Shown: positions 41,122 through 50,596 of the stretch, piece by piece
Position numbering within the stretch: position 1 is the first letter of the stretch
Layout: every line of letters begins with the position of its first letter
Origin: Desulfovibrio porci
GTDB taxonomy: Bacteria; Desulfobacterota; Desulfovibrionia; Desulfovibrionales; Desulfovibrionaceae
NCBI RefSeq assembly: GCF_009696265.1
Contig: NZ_VUMH01000011.1
Coordinates: 79,417-143,416 of the forward strand
Reading direction: 5' to 3'
Length of the DNA: 64,000 bases
The notes under the pieces: model-generated
The model's database searches: none
Seen by the model: the letters and a program-made list of their open reading frames with translations, nothing else
Told to the model about the DNA's origin: nothing
Translations under genes and position numbers: made by a program

Positions 41122-42015
41122 ATGAAAGTTTCTCCTGAGCATTCGCCTCAAGATTCCTCCGGCCAGGCCCGGCCGGATGCCCGCGCGATGGCGTCCTCGC
41201 CGAGCGGGCGCGGCCGCGTCCAGCCCTGGTACGCCGGGGAGCACAAGGACATGCTGTTTTATCTGCTGATCGCCGTGCTTTTTGTGGAAATGATCGTGGG
41301 CGGCGTGTCCTTTTTCTACGGCCTGATGCACGCCGCGCCGGAGACGCCCGGCGGGCCGCCCGTGGCGCGTTTTCCCTGGCTGGTCTGGGCGCTCGCCTCG
41401 GTGCTTGCGCCCGTGGCCCTGCTGCTGGTGGTGCACCTTACGGGCCGCTGGCTTTCCCATACGCTGGACGAGGAGCGGGACGGGGAGCCGGGCGGCGCGG
41501 ACAATGCCGCTGTGCCCGAGCGTTTGCGGCATTTTTACGCCATGGTGCGTAACGCGCCTACCGTGGTTCTGCTGCTGGGCATTCTGCTGCTGGGCGCGGG
41601 GCTTTTTTTCGTGGACGGGGCTTTTTCCGCCCTGGTCAGTCTGGGGGGCGCGCTGACGCCGTATATCCCCTGGATCGCGGGCAGCGCGGCGGGCCTGCTG
41701 GCCGTCTGTTTTCTGGTCCAGCGCTGGTTCGCCTATCGCCAGCGCCGCATGGAGCAGGAATACGCCTTTCGCCGGGAAGTGCTGGAGCGCACCGGTATCG
41801 TGCTGGTGGACAGGGGCTGCGTGCCCTTGCCGCAGAATGATCAGCAGCGCGCCATGCTGGTGTCGGCGGAAAGCGCCAAGGCGCTGCCGCCGGTGCTGGA
41901 TGTGGACGGCGCCGCGCCGGACGCGGAAGATCCCCGTCCGCTTCCGGAAGGAGAAAGCGCGGACAAAGGGGAGATTACTCCCGCCGGGCCAGGGCCAGTT
42001 CCGCCAGAGCGTTGA
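41122..42015 (+). CDS. Four-helix membrane protein of unknown function
   Basis: The 297-residue protein has a hydrophilic N-terminus, four hydrophobic segments (about 45-70, 82-107, 143-165 and 177-203) and a soluble C-terminal tail of about 90 residues rich in Asp, Glu and Pro. I do not recognise the family. GAGGTAGG just before ATG 41122 supports the start. Its last 41 bp overlap the convergent cbiC gene, an unusual tail-to-tail overlap. Confidence 0.65.
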   Translation: MKVSPEHSPQDSSGQARPDARAMASSPSGRGRVQPWYAGEHKDMLFYLLIAVLFVEMIVGGVSFFYGLMHAAPETPGGPPVARFPWLVWALASVLAPVALLLVVHLTGRWLSHTLDEERDGEPGGADNAAVPERLRHFYAMVRNAPTVVLLLGILLLGAGLFFVDGAFSALVSLGGALTPYIPWIAGSAAGLLAVCFLVQRWFAYRQRRMEQEYAFRREVLERTGIVLVDRGCVPLPQNDQQRAMLVSAESAKALPPVLDVDGAAPDAEDPRPLPEGESADKGEITPAGPGPVPPER

Positions 42016-42628
42016 CGCAGGCGGCGGCCACGGCTGAACCGCCCTTGCGGCCCAGCAGGGTAAAGTGCGGCCAGGGACTCTGGTGGAGCAGCTCCTTGGA
42101 CTGGGCCGCGTTCACAAATCCCACGGGCATGCCCACAATCAGGGCGGGCGCGGGCGCGCCGCGCTCCAGCGCCTCCAGCAGGGCCAGCAGGGCCGTGGGC
42201 GCATTGCCGATGACCATGATCTGTCCCGCCAGCCTGTCCGCCACAGCCGCGACGCCCGCGCGGGAACGGGTGACGCCCAGCTTTCGGGCCGTGTCTTCCA
42301 GGCCCGGCAAGGCCATGAGCGGCGTCACCGTGACGCCCAGGGGGGTCATGCGGCGCAGGGGCAGACCGGCGGCGGCCATGCGCGTGTCCGTAAAGACCGT
42401 GCAGCCGTGGCGCAGGGCCTCCACGCCCGCCGCGAGGCCCTTCCCGCTTAAACGCAAATCCGCAAGAATCTCCGTATCGCCCAGGGTGTGCACGCAACGC
42501 CGGGCCACCTGCCAGAGCCCGTCCTGGAAGGGGCGCGGTTCGGGAATCTCCGCGTCAATGATCGCAAAGGAACGGTTTTCGATGTCCTGCGGCGTGGCGG
42601 CCGGATCCAGTTCAATGGTCTGAGGCAT
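41975..42628 (-). CDS. cbiC: Cobalt-precorrin-8 (precorrin-8X) methylmutase
   Basis: The enzyme moves a methyl group from C11 to C12 in corrin-ring synthesis, giving cobyrinate. The 217-residue protein has the catalytic His in CVHTLGD (His47), the GNAPTALLALLE segment and the C-terminal GMPVGFVNAAQSKELL, all hallmarks of CbiC/CobH. It follows cbiA on the same strand by 12 bp and is the last gene of the run. Its 3' end overlaps a convergent membrane-protein gene. Confidence 0.94.
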   Translation of the reverse strand: MPQTIELDPAATPQDIENRSFAIIDAEIPEPRPFQDGLWQVARRCVHTLGDTEILADLRLSGKGLAAGVEALRHGCTVFTDTRMAAAGLPLRRMTPLGVTVTPLMALPGLEDTARKLGVTRSRAGVAAVADRLAGQIMVIGNAPTALLALLEALERGAPAPALIVGMPVGFVNAAQSKELLHQSPWPHFTLLGRKGGSAVAAACVNALAELALARRE

Positions 42629-42640
42629 GGTTTCCTCTTA

Positions 42641-44182
42641 TTACGCTTGGGCGGACAGTCCCGCCAGCCAGGCCCGCCAGAAGCGGCGCGCGCCTTCCGG
42701 GTAGAGATGCAGCCAGGAACCGGCCACGGAGCCCAGACGGCAGCCTTCCGGCCCCAGAACCGCGCCCTTGCTGTCGCTCAGTTGCCAGAGCGGCGCGCAG
42801 CCGGCGGGCAGTTCCCTCCCCTCCAGACGGCCGTAGTGAAACTCATGGCCGCGCGCCCGCAAGGTCGTTGCCGTGCCGGACTGTCCGGGCGCGCAAGCGG
42901 CGGGCCAGCCGGGCAGGGCGCGGGCCGCGCGGTAGCCCAGGGCCGCCCGTTGCCCGCCCAGCAGGCAGGTCAGGGGCAGCAGACCGCTCATGGGATAGTC
43001 CCGCCCGTCCTGGCGCAGCGCGCGCATCAGATAGATGTATCCTCCGCACTCGCCGTAGATGGGCAGGCCCCGTTCCGCCAGGGTGCGCAGGGCCGCGCGC
43101 ATGCTCGTATTGGCGGCCAGGGCTGAGGCGTGCAGTTCCGGATAGCCGCCGGGAAAATACAGGCCGTCGCATGCGGACGGCGGGGCGGCGTCCCTGAGCG
43201 GCGAAAAAAAACATAATTCCGCGCCCAGTTCCCGCAACAGAGCGGGCAGATCCGCATAGCAGAAGCTGAAGGCAACGTCCCAGGCCACGCCCAGCCTTGG
43301 CCGCCGTGCCGCCTTTCCGCTGCGGACGCGGGGCGCGAAAAAACGGACCGGCGGCGCGTCCGCGCGCGGGGGGCTGGCCGGAAGGCCGCTCTGGGGCGCG
43401 CCCAACGCCTGCAGCAGCGCCCGCACATCGCAGTGGGTCTCCAGCCAGGCGGCCAAGCTCTCATGATCCAGGCCGGGGAGACTTTCGCGCGCCTCTACAA
43501 GGCCCAGATGGCGGGATTTCAGTTGCGGCGCGCCGTCGCGCGGCAAAAGGCCCAGCAGGGGCACGCCCGTTTGCGCCGTCAGCGGTGCCAGGGCTTGGCG
43601 CAGAATTTCCTTGTGCTTTTCGCCGCCCACATGGGTACAGATCATGCCGACAAAGGCCGGGTGGCCCGCGTCGGCGGTCCAGGCCGGACGATGCCGCAGA
43701 AAGCCTTCGGCCAGGGCCGCCACGGACTGGCCCAGACCGTGGACGTTGAGCGCCAGCAGCACGGGCAGACCCAGCAGGACGGCCAGTTGGGCCGTGCTGC
43801 CCGCGCCCCCGGTCCCGCCGTCATAGAGGCCCATGGCCCCTTCCACCAGCAGCAGGTCCGCGTTGCGTCCGTCCGCGCCCGGCCCGTGCATGCGGGCAAA
43901 GACCCGCGCCAGACCTTGGGGGATGCGGCGTAACGGCCTTTTCCCACTGTCCGGCCGCGCCTCGCGGCACATCCAGACGTCCAGATTGGCGGCGGGCGCG
44001 CCTGTCAGCGCGGCGTGAAAGGCGGCGTCAATGAAATCCGGCCCGCTTTTGGCGGCCTGGACCCGCAGGCCTCTGGCCCGCAGGGCGCAGAGCAGGGCCA
44101 GGGTGGTGACGGTTTTTCCGGCGTTGCTGCCGGTGCCGCCCACAATAAGGCCGGGAATGCGGCTCGGCGTTGTCTGTGCCAT
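42641..44182 (-). CDS. cbiA: Cobyrinate a,c-diamide synthase
   Basis: CbiA amidates the a and c side chains of cobyrinate using glutamine and ATP. The 513-residue protein has an N-terminal P-loop domain (GGTGSNAGKTVTTLALL) and a C-terminal class I glutamine amidotransferase domain with the Cys in GECGGYIYLMRAL. Its substrate is the product of the adjacent cbiC enzyme. The rest of the corrin pathway is outside the window, and no cobalamin riboswitch is visible upstream. Confidence 0.93.
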   Translation of the reverse strand: MAQTTPSRIPGLIVGGTGSNAGKTVTTLALLCALRARGLRVQAAKSGPDFIDAAFHAALTGAPAANLDVWMCREARPDSGKRPLRRIPQGLARVFARMHGPGADGRNADLLLVEGAMGLYDGGTGGAGSTAQLAVLLGLPVLLALNVHGLGQSVAALAEGFLRHRPAWTADAGHPAFVGMICTHVGGEKHKEILRQALAPLTAQTGVPLLGLLPRDGAPQLKSRHLGLVEARESLPGLDHESLAAWLETHCDVRALLQALGAPQSGLPASPPRADAPPVRFFAPRVRSGKAARRPRLGVAWDVAFSFCYADLPALLRELGAELCFFSPLRDAAPPSACDGLYFPGGYPELHASALAANTSMRAALRTLAERGLPIYGECGGYIYLMRALRQDGRDYPMSGLLPLTCLLGGQRAALGYRAARALPGWPAACAPGQSGTATTLRARGHEFHYGRLEGRELPAGCAPLWQLSDSKGAVLGPEGCRLGSVAGSWLHLYPEGARRFWRAWLAGLSAQA

Positions 44183-44227
44183 GCGAAGATCCGGATGCCT
44201 GGGAAACCGGCGGCATTCAAGCCGTAG

Positions 44228-44464
44228 CTAACGGTGGCGGAGAGCCTCGGCAATAATAGCCGCATCCTCTTCCGGCCGGGCCTTGATGCCCAGCTCACTG
44301 TTGCCGCCGGAGCAGAGAAAGCCCTCCGGCCCCAGTTCCAGCACGCCGCCGGAGAGAATCTGGCCGTAGGGCAATTGCTCGCGCATGTCGCCGTGGTCCA
44401 CCCGGCGCGGGAAAATGAAGGGCACCGCCTGACCGGAAAAGTCTTCCACAATCAGATATTTCAT
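44228..44464 (-). CDS. Small hypothetical protein upstream of cbiA
   Basis: The 78-residue protein (MKYLIVEDFSGQAVPFIFPRRVDHGDM...) is hydrophilic with no signal sequence, helix repeats or known motif. AGGAGGC lies just before its ATG. It sits between mltG and cbiA on the same strand, 45 bp before cbiA. The function is not recognised. Confidence 0.6.
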   Translation of the reverse strand: MKYLIVEDFSGQAVPFIFPRRVDHGDMREQLPYGQILSGGVLELGPEGFLCSGGNSELGIKARPEEDAAIIAEALRHR

Positions 44465-44518
44465 ACGGCCTCCTGGCGTTGCTTGCGGGCGCGGGCCAAG
44501 ACGGCCCGTTGCGGTATC

Positions 44519-45571
44519 TTAACGCCCGCCGCGCCGGTTCTGCAAATACTGGCGCACGGCGCGGTTGTGTTCCGTAAGCGTGGTGGAAAAAACGTGTTCG
44601 CCGCCGTCGGTTTTGGCTACGAAGTAGAGAAACTCATGGTTTTCCGGGTTGACGGCGGCGGCCAGAGCCGCTGTGCCGAAGGAGCAGATGGGCCCCGGCG
44701 GCAGGCCGGGCCGCTGATAGGTATTATAGAGATTGGCCGGATCGTCCAGATGCTTGCGGCGCAGATTGCCGTCAAAGGCCGGACCCAGGCCGTAAATCAC
44801 CGTGGGGTCGGCCTGAAGCAGCATCTGCCGGGCCAGGCGGTTCCGATATACTCCGGCCACGCGGGGCCGTTCCGCGTCAATGGCGGTTTCTTTTTCCACC
44901 ACCGAGGCCAGGATCACCCATTTTTTGAGGTCGTCGGTCTTGGGTTTGACCTTGCCGGGCCAGACGGCGGCGGTCCTGCGCCAGAAATTGTCCACCATGC
45001 GTCCCGCCACGGCGCGGGTCTGGGCTTTGAGTTGGGCGTCGTCCGGCGCGTCTGCCTTTTTGAGCAGATAGGTGTCCGGCATCAGAAAGCCTTCGGCCGT
45101 GGCAAAGGGGATGCCGTAATGGCGCAGGAAGTCCGGATCGGCAATCACGTCCCGGAAATCCGCGAAGCGGACCAGTCCGGCCTCTTCCAGCAGACGGCCG
45201 GTCTGCCACCAGGTCAGCCCTTCGGGCACGGTGATCCGGAAGAGCACGGGTTTGCCGTTGACCAGGGCGTCCAGCACCTGTTCGGGCGTCCAGCCGGTGT
45301 TCAGGGCGAAGCGCCCGGCCTGGAGGCGGTTTTCCCACTGCTTGTAGCGGGCCAGCAGACTGAACTTGCGGGCGTCGGTGATCAGGCCCTTTTCGGCCAG
45401 GGCGGCGGAAACCTGTCCCAGACGCGCGCCGGGCGTCACGTCAAAATAGATTTCGCGGCCCGGACTTTCGGGCGCGCTGTCCAGAAAGATCCGGGCTTCG
45501 TGCCACAGCCAGCCGCAGACCGCCAGAGCCAGCACAATCAGCAGGCCCACAATGCGCAGCAGGGTTTTCAT
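44519..45571 (-). CDS. mltG: Endolytic murein transglycosylase MltG
   Basis: MltG cuts nascent glycan strands and helps set their length. The 350-residue YceG-like protein has one N-terminal transmembrane helix (about 5-25), a LysM-like subdomain, and the catalytic domain with EGFLMPDTY and the catalytic Glu in ILASVVEKE. The C-terminal NPENHEFLYFVAKTDGGEHVFS segment is also typical. It overlaps ruvX by four bases, so the two are translated together. Confidence 0.94.
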   Translation of the reverse strand: MKTLLRIVGLLIVLALAVCGWLWHEARIFLDSAPESPGREIYFDVTPGARLGQVSAALAEKGLITDARKFSLLARYKQWENRLQAGRFALNTGWTPEQVLDALVNGKPVLFRITVPEGLTWWQTGRLLEEAGLVRFADFRDVIADPDFLRHYGIPFATAEGFLMPDTYLLKKADAPDDAQLKAQTRAVAGRMVDNFWRRTAAVWPGKVKPKTDDLKKWVILASVVEKETAIDAERPRVAGVYRNRLARQMLLQADPTVIYGLGPAFDGNLRRKHLDDPANLYNTYQRPGLPPGPICSFGTAALAAAVNPENHEFLYFVAKTDGGEHVFSTTLTEHNRAVRQYLQNRRGGR

Positions 45572-46005
45572 GCCGGTCTCCGTTGCCCGGGCGGCAGGGC
45601 CAGAAAGGAAGCAAGGATACGCACCGCCGCCTGCTGGTCCAGGACGGCCTTGCGTTTGCGGGCCTTGAGACCGGCCTCGCGCAGATCGCTCCAGGCTTCT
45701 TCGGAACTCAGCAACTCGGGCATGTAAAAGACGGGCAGATCCAGCCGCCGTTTGAGCCGCCCAGTGATGTTGCGCACCTGCCGGGTGGTCAGGCTGTCCG
45801 TGCCGTCGTCCAGCAAGGGCAGGCCCATGACCACGGCCCCGGCGCCCTCCGCGGTGATTCCGGCAACCAGGGCCGCCAGAAACTCCTTGCGGTCCGCATA
45901 GTCCTCAAGACGCAGGGTTGTCAGGGGAAAGGCCAGCCGCCCTTCCGGGTCGGACACGGACAGGCCCGTGCGGGCCAGACCGTAATCGACGCCCACGTAC
46001 TTCAA
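45568..46005 (-). CDS. ruvX: RuvX/YqgF-type Holliday junction resolvase-like protein
   Basis: The 145-residue RNase H-fold protein begins MKYVGVDYGLARTGLSVSD, with the conserved Asp7 of the active site, and has the GLPLLDDGTDS and C-terminal VLDQQAAVRIL segments of the YqgF family. Members act in 16S rRNA 5'-end maturation or as putative resolvases. It lies between trpS and mltG on the minus strand; next to mltG is a common placement. Confidence 0.92.
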   Translation of the reverse strand: MKYVGVDYGLARTGLSVSDPEGRLAFPLTTLRLEDYADRKEFLAALVAGITAEGAGAVVMGLPLLDDGTDSLTTRQVRNITGRLKRRLDLPVFYMPELLSSEEAWSDLREAGLKARKRKAVLDQQAAVRILASFLALPPGQRRPA

Positions 46006-46009
46006 GCGT

Positions 46010-46996
46010 TTACAGCCCCATTTTTTCCCGGGCCAGCGCCATGGTGCTCATGGCAAAGGCGCGCGCCTTCTCGTTGCCCGCCGCGAGGATTTCCTCCACC
46101 GCGCCCGGACGGGCGTCCAGAGCGGCGCGCCGTTCGTGCAGGGGAGTCAGGAAGGCTTCAAGATTTTTGAGGAAAATCTTCTTGCAGTCCACACAGCCCA
46201 GTTGAGCCGAGGTACAGCCCCGGCGGATTTCGGCCTGTTCCTCCGGGCTGCTCAGCAGCACGTGATAGGGAAAGAGATTGCAGACGTCGGGATTGCCGGG
46301 ATCGGATTTGCGCAGGCGGGCCTTGTCCGTGAACATGCCGCGCACCTTTTCTTGAATGCCCGCGAAGTCATCGGAGAGGAAGATGCCGTTGTTGTAGCTT
46401 TTGGACATCTTGCGTCCGTCCAGGCCCGGGCACTTGGCCGCCGGGGTGAGCATGGCCTGCGGTTCGGGGAAGAGGTCGCCGTAAAAATAGTTGAAGCGCC
46501 GCGCGATTTCACGGGTCAGCTCCATGTGCGGCAACTGGTCCTCGCCCACGGGCACGCCGTGTGGCCGGTACATGAGAATGTCGGCGGCCATCAGCACCGG
46601 GTAGCAGAGAAAGCCCGCGTTGCCCAGATCCTTGTTGCTGATCTGCTGTTGCTGCTCCTTATAGGTGGGATTGCGCTCCAGCCAGGAAACCGGCGTGATC
46701 ATGGAGAGCAGCAGCGAAAGCTCGCCGTGCTCCTTGACCGCGGACTGGCGGAAAATGACGCATTTTTCCGGGTCCAGGCCCGCGCCCACCCAGTCCTTGA
46801 CCATTTCGGCGATATTGTGGCGGATACGTGAGGGGTCCGCGTAATCGCTGGTCAGGGCGTGCCAGTCGGCCACGAAGAAATAGGCTTCCTCGCGGTCCTG
46901 GAGCTCCACCCAGTTCTTGAGCACCCCGAAATAATGGCCGAGATGCAGCGGCCCCGTGGGCCGCATGCCGGAAACAGTGCGCAGTTCTTTGCTCAT
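46010..46996 (-). CDS. trpS: Tryptophan--tRNA ligase
   Basis: The 328-residue class I synthetase charges tRNA-Trp. It has the HIGH-like motif GPLHLGHYFG (15-24), the GEDQLPHMELTREIARRFN segment and the KMSKS motif (GRKMSKSYNN near 198). The length matches bacterial TrpRS. ATG 46996 with AAGGAT four bases upstream is chosen over longer in-frame readings that run into the preceding gene. Confidence 0.95.
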   Translation of the reverse strand: MSKELRTVSGMRPTGPLHLGHYFGVLKNWVELQDREEAYFFVADWHALTSDYADPSRIRHNIAEMVKDWVGAGLDPEKCVIFRQSAVKEHGELSLLLSMITPVSWLERNPTYKEQQQQISNKDLGNAGFLCYPVLMAADILMYRPHGVPVGEDQLPHMELTREIARRFNYFYGDLFPEPQAMLTPAAKCPGLDGRKMSKSYNNGIFLSDDFAGIQEKVRGMFTDKARLRKSDPGNPDVCNLFPYHVLLSSPEEQAEIRRGCTSAQLGCVDCKKIFLKNLEAFLTPLHERRAALDARPGAVEEILAAGNEKARAFAMSTMALAREKMGL

Positions 46997-47012
46997 AACT
47001 ATCCTTGTCGGC

Positions 47013-47687
47013 TTACAATATGCCCAGAAGGGAGAACAGCCCCCTGGCGCTTCCGCTGACCAGCGGCCCCAGCACGTAGCCCAGGGCCCCGGTGAACAGC
47101 AGCAGTAAAAGAATGACAAAGCCGTAGCGCTCCATGCCCAGGTAGCGCCAGGCCGTGTTTCCCGGCAGAAAATAGGCCACAACCTTGCTGCCGTCCAGCG
47201 GCGGAATGGGCACGAGGTTGAGCCAGCCCAGGCCGAAATTGATCACCACGCCGGCCTGGAGCGAGGACAGGGCGAAAATGTAGAGATTGTGCTGCCGCCA
47301 GGCCTCAAAGGGGAAAAAGGCCAGGGTGAGGCTCAGGGCCACGCCGAAGACTATGGCCAGCAGAAAGTTGGTCAGCGGCCCGGCCAGGGCCACCAGCATC
47401 ATGCCTTTGGCGGGATTGCGGAAATAACGCGGGTTCACGGGCACCGGCTTGGCCCAGCCGAAAACGAACGCGCCGGACAGGCTGGTCAGGCCGAAGACCA
47501 GCAGACCCATGGGGTCGATGTGCGGCAGGGGATTCAGGGTCAGGCGGCCCATGGCGCGGGCTGTGGGGTCGCCCTGCCGCGCGGCCACCCAGCCGTGGGC
47601 CACTTCGTGCAGGATGATGCCCAGCAGGGCGGGCACCAAGGCGATGGCCAGCGTATGGAGAGCTTGGGAGAAATCAAGATTAAACAT
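47013..47687 (-). CDS. Site-2-protease-type (M50) membrane metalloprotease
   Basis: The 224-residue integral membrane protein has the zinc motif HEVAH (27-31) within its first helix and NLVPIPPLDGSKV near 165, which supplies the third zinc ligand Asp. There are about five or six helices and no PDZ domain, the layout of the small bacterial M50 group (YwhC/Rip-like). The substrate is unknown. It starts a minus-strand run (M50, trpS, ruvX, mltG, small protein, cbiA, cbiC). Confidence 0.9.
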   Translation of the reverse strand: MFNLDFSQALHTLAIALVPALLGIILHEVAHGWVAARQGDPTARAMGRLTLNPLPHIDPMGLLVFGLTSLSGAFVFGWAKPVPVNPRYFRNPAKGMMLVALAGPLTNFLLAIVFGVALSLTLAFFPFEAWRQHNLYIFALSSLQAGVVINFGLGWLNLVPIPPLDGSKVVAYFLPGNTAWRYLGMERYGFVILLLLLFTGALGYVLGPLVSGSARGLFSLLGIL

Positions 47688-47880
47688 GCTTGGCGGGTAT
47701 CATGTTCGGGCCGGAATGTCGATATGGCGCGGCGGTCCGCTTTGGCGCGATGCGGCGTCAGTCGCCGTCTTTTGCGCCGGACCGGACGCGCCGTCGCGGC
47801 GGAAACCGGCCTGACGCTTTGCTGACGCTCTCCGCGCGATGTTTTGTCCACGAAGATTGTTCTCTTCAAAGGAGCGAGCC

Positions 47881-48549
47881 ATGAAACTGTTTTTGTCCAC
47901 GCAAGCGGCGCGGGAGCTGCTGGCGGCGTCGGCGCGGAGCGTTGCCCGGCAGACCCTGGACGTGATGCTGCCCCGTCTGCGTCCGGCGCCGCTGCTGGAC
48001 CGTTTCGGGCGGGTGGAGGCCTTTGTCGGACAGTGGGCGCGTGAGCCGCGCAGCGTGGGGGCGGTCTGCCCCAGCGGCGCGCATCTGGCCCGGCGCATGG
48101 CCGCCATGCTGCCGCCGGGCGACGGCCTGGTGGTGGAACTGGGCGCGGGCACCGGCGCCGTGACCGGCGCGCTGCTGGCCTGCGTGCCCCCGGAACGCCT
48201 GCTTGTGCTGGAGCGTCTGCCCGCCTTCTGTCATCTGTTGCGGAGCCGCTTTCCCGATCTGAACGTCATCCGGGGGGACGCGGCCCGTCTTGCCGACTAT
48301 CTGCCCGCGAACCGGCCCGTGGCGGCCATTGTTTCCTCCCTGCCACTGCTCAGTCTGCCCGCGCCGCTCCAGACGGCCATTGTGCAACAGATGCGCGCGG
48401 CCACGGCGCACGAGGGCTGCATCATCCAGTTCACCTACGCGCTCTGGGGCCGCTCGCCCCTGAGCCGCGCGGGTTGCCGTTGTGAAAAACGCGATCTGGT
48501 TCTGTGCAATCTGCCGCCCGCCAAGGTCGAGCGTTTCCGCAACGCATAA
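47881..48549 (+). CDS. SAM-dependent methyltransferase, PmtA/KsgA-like
   Basis: The 222-residue protein has the SAM loop VVELGAGTGAVTGALL (about 83-98) and the FVGQWAREPRSVGAVCPSGAHLARRM lead-in typical of the phospholipid N-methyltransferase PmtA group. The acidic residue after strand 2 (LVLERLPAF) and the SSLPLLSLP motif also fit. The substrate may be phosphatidylethanolamine, but other small lipids cannot be excluded. AAGGAG lies seven bases before ATG 47881. It diverges from the M50 peptidase gene. Confidence 0.75.
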   Translation: MKLFLSTQAARELLAASARSVARQTLDVMLPRLRPAPLLDRFGRVEAFVGQWAREPRSVGAVCPSGAHLARRMAAMLPPGDGLVVELGAGTGAVTGALLACVPPERLLVLERLPAFCHLLRSRFPDLNVIRGDAARLADYLPANRPVAAIVSSLPLLSLPAPLQTAIVQQMRAATAHEGCIIQFTYALWGRSPLSRAGCRCEKRDLVLCNLPPAKVERFRNA

Positions 48550-48560
48550 CGCGCGGGTTC

Positions 48561-50591
48561 TCAGGCGTCGGGCAGGCGGTAAAAGTTCCGGCGGTCCAGG
48601 CTCAGGAACAGGCCGGGCCAGTTCTCCCCGGCCGGGCCCAGAGGAAAGGCGTAGAAACCGGCCGTCCGCCAGAGCTTGGTTTTGAAAGACAGCGGTTCGC
48701 CCGTCAGGCGCTCGCAAAACCCGATTTTCAGGCTGTCTTGCTCCAGAAGGCGCGTCAGCAGCCAGTTTTGGACGGGCAGGGGGGCAAGACGCCGCCGGTC
48801 CGGCGGATTGGGCCGCAAGACCGCAATGCTTTCGGGTAAAGGGCCGTCCGCGCGCAGCACCAGCCATGTGTCGGCAAAGGTGATGTTGGGACCGCCTTGG
48901 GCCCGGACGCGCCAGGCCGCGCTGACGCCGCGCTCCCGCAGGGCCGGAGGTACTGTCAGAACCGTGGGCGTGGCGGCGTTCCCCACATTGCGGACAGCGG
49001 TCAGGGGGTCCGGTCGGGCACTGCGCACGCCGCCCACGCCATACATCCAGGCCACCCAGAGATTGGGCCAGGCTTCGGCTTCGTCGGGCAGGGTTTCGCC
49101 CATGTGAATGGGAAAGACGGGCGCGGGCGGCAGTTCCTGCACCACAGCCTGCGGCAGAGCGGGATCAATGCGGCGTTTGCGCGCGTCGGGCCTGTAGATT
49201 TCGCCCAGCAGCCCGAACTTGGGCGCGTCGTCGGCTTTGGCTTCGGCCGCGCCCAGTGCCGCGAGATAGCCGTAACGCCGGCTCAGGGTTTCGGCCAGGA
49301 TCATCATATTGCCGTTGACGGCATTGACGAAGGTCTGGCTCAGATTGCCGCTCAGACAGAATGCCCCCACCAGGGCCAGGAGCGGCAGCCAGGGCGGCAG
49401 ACGGCGGATCAGATGCGGCGCCGGGTTCGCCGTCCCGAGCAGGGCGTGGAGCGCGAAACCGAAGGCGCAGGCGGCATACAGGCTCAGACCCGCAGGAAGT
49501 TTGTCCGAGGAACTGATGGTCACGTCGCTGAGAGCGTGCAGTATGGTGAGGCCGCCGGAAAGCAGCAGATAGGTCACTATGGCCGTGCCGGCCAGCCACA
49601 GCGCCTTCTTGCGGCCGCGAGCGGTTTTTCCCCCCGCGTCCGCCGGGCGGGCAAGCCGCAGAAAAACCACGAGAGCCAGCACGGCCCACGGCCAGAGCCC
49701 GTCGAAAAACCAGAAGGCGCTGCGCAGCCATTCGTCCCAAGCCGCGCAAAGCTGCTGCCATTGCACGTCCGGGCTGATGTGGCGCACCGCTTTGCGGTAA
49801 AAATTGCCCGGAGCCAGAAAAGAAAAAAGCAGCGCGCCCAGACACCAGGCTCCCACCTGCAGGAAATCCCGCAGGCGTCGCCCTGTGCCGACGGCCTGAC
49901 TGTTTCCGGCCTCGCGGTCAGCGCGCCAGGCCAGGACGCAGGCCGCGCCCGCGCAGAGAGCCACGGCTGCGGCGGAATGCTCGTACACGCCCACGGCCAG
50001 CACGCCGGTCGCAATGGCCGCGCGCCGCGCGCGTTTTGTTTTGACGGCGTCCGCGTCGGCCTGCACGCGCCAGAGACGGCAGAGCGCCCAGAGAAAACAG
50101 AGTGCCAGCGTCGGTTGCAGGCCCATGGTCAGGGCGTCGGTGAGCATATAGAATGTTTGCAGATTCTGATGGCAGCAGAACAGGGCCAGTACGGCGAAGC
50201 AGCCGCAGAAGGCGGCGTCGCGGCGGGATATGCGCTCGCCGCCTCCGGTCTCGCGGGCCAGTCCGTAGACGGCCAGGCCGTACAGGGCCGCCACCGCCGC
50301 GCAGACCAGACCGTATGCCGGACGCAGCTCACCGGCCTTGCCCAGAAACACGGCCAGAAAGTGATAGGTATAGCGGCCGCTCCAGATCAGCCATTCGCGG
50401 CCGATCTCGTACAGGCCGCCGGGCAGATCAAAGAGAAACATGGCCCGGGTGACTTCGTCGAAATCATCCCCACGCGGAAAGAGAAAGCCGAAGGCATAAA
50501 CAAAGGGAAGCAGCGGCGCGAGCAGCAGGAGCCAGCAGAACGGGCCGAAGCGGCTTCCGGCTCCGGATGACTGCGGGATGGGCCGCCCCAT
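48561..50591 (-). CDS. Large polytopic membrane protein (DUF6056-like)
   Basis: The 676-residue protein has about ten to twelve hydrophobic segments through residue 430 and a soluble C-terminal domain of about 240 residues. The early segment FLFPRGDDFDEVTR has the acidic cluster seen in the first loop of GT-C-fold glycosyltransferases and DUF6056 proteins. It may transfer or move a sugar or lipid intermediate, but this is only inference. It starts six bases after the end of the FAD/Fe-S gene on the same strand. Confidence 0.65.
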   Translation of the reverse strand: MGRPIPQSSGAGSRFGPFCWLLLLAPLLPFVYAFGFLFPRGDDFDEVTRAMFLFDLPGGLYEIGREWLIWSGRYTYHFLAVFLGKAGELRPAYGLVCAAVAALYGLAVYGLARETGGGERISRRDAAFCGCFAVLALFCCHQNLQTFYMLTDALTMGLQPTLALCFLWALCRLWRVQADADAVKTKRARRAAIATGVLAVGVYEHSAAAVALCAGAACVLAWRADREAGNSQAVGTGRRLRDFLQVGAWCLGALLFSFLAPGNFYRKAVRHISPDVQWQQLCAAWDEWLRSAFWFFDGLWPWAVLALVVFLRLARPADAGGKTARGRKKALWLAGTAIVTYLLLSGGLTILHALSDVTISSSDKLPAGLSLYAACAFGFALHALLGTANPAPHLIRRLPPWLPLLALVGAFCLSGNLSQTFVNAVNGNMMILAETLSRRYGYLAALGAAEAKADDAPKFGLLGEIYRPDARKRRIDPALPQAVVQELPPAPVFPIHMGETLPDEAEAWPNLWVAWMYGVGGVRSARPDPLTAVRNVGNAATPTVLTVPPALRERGVSAAWRVRAQGGPNITFADTWLVLRADGPLPESIAVLRPNPPDRRRLAPLPVQNWLLTRLLEQDSLKIGFCERLTGEPLSFKTKLWRTAGFYAFPLGPAGENWPGLFLSLDRRNFYRLPDA

Positions 50592-50596
50592 CCCGG

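Noticed and set aside
44183..44227. Cobalamin riboswitch before cbiA
   Set aside because: Only 45 bp separate cbiA from the small upstream gene, far less than the roughly 200 bases of a B12 riboswitch.
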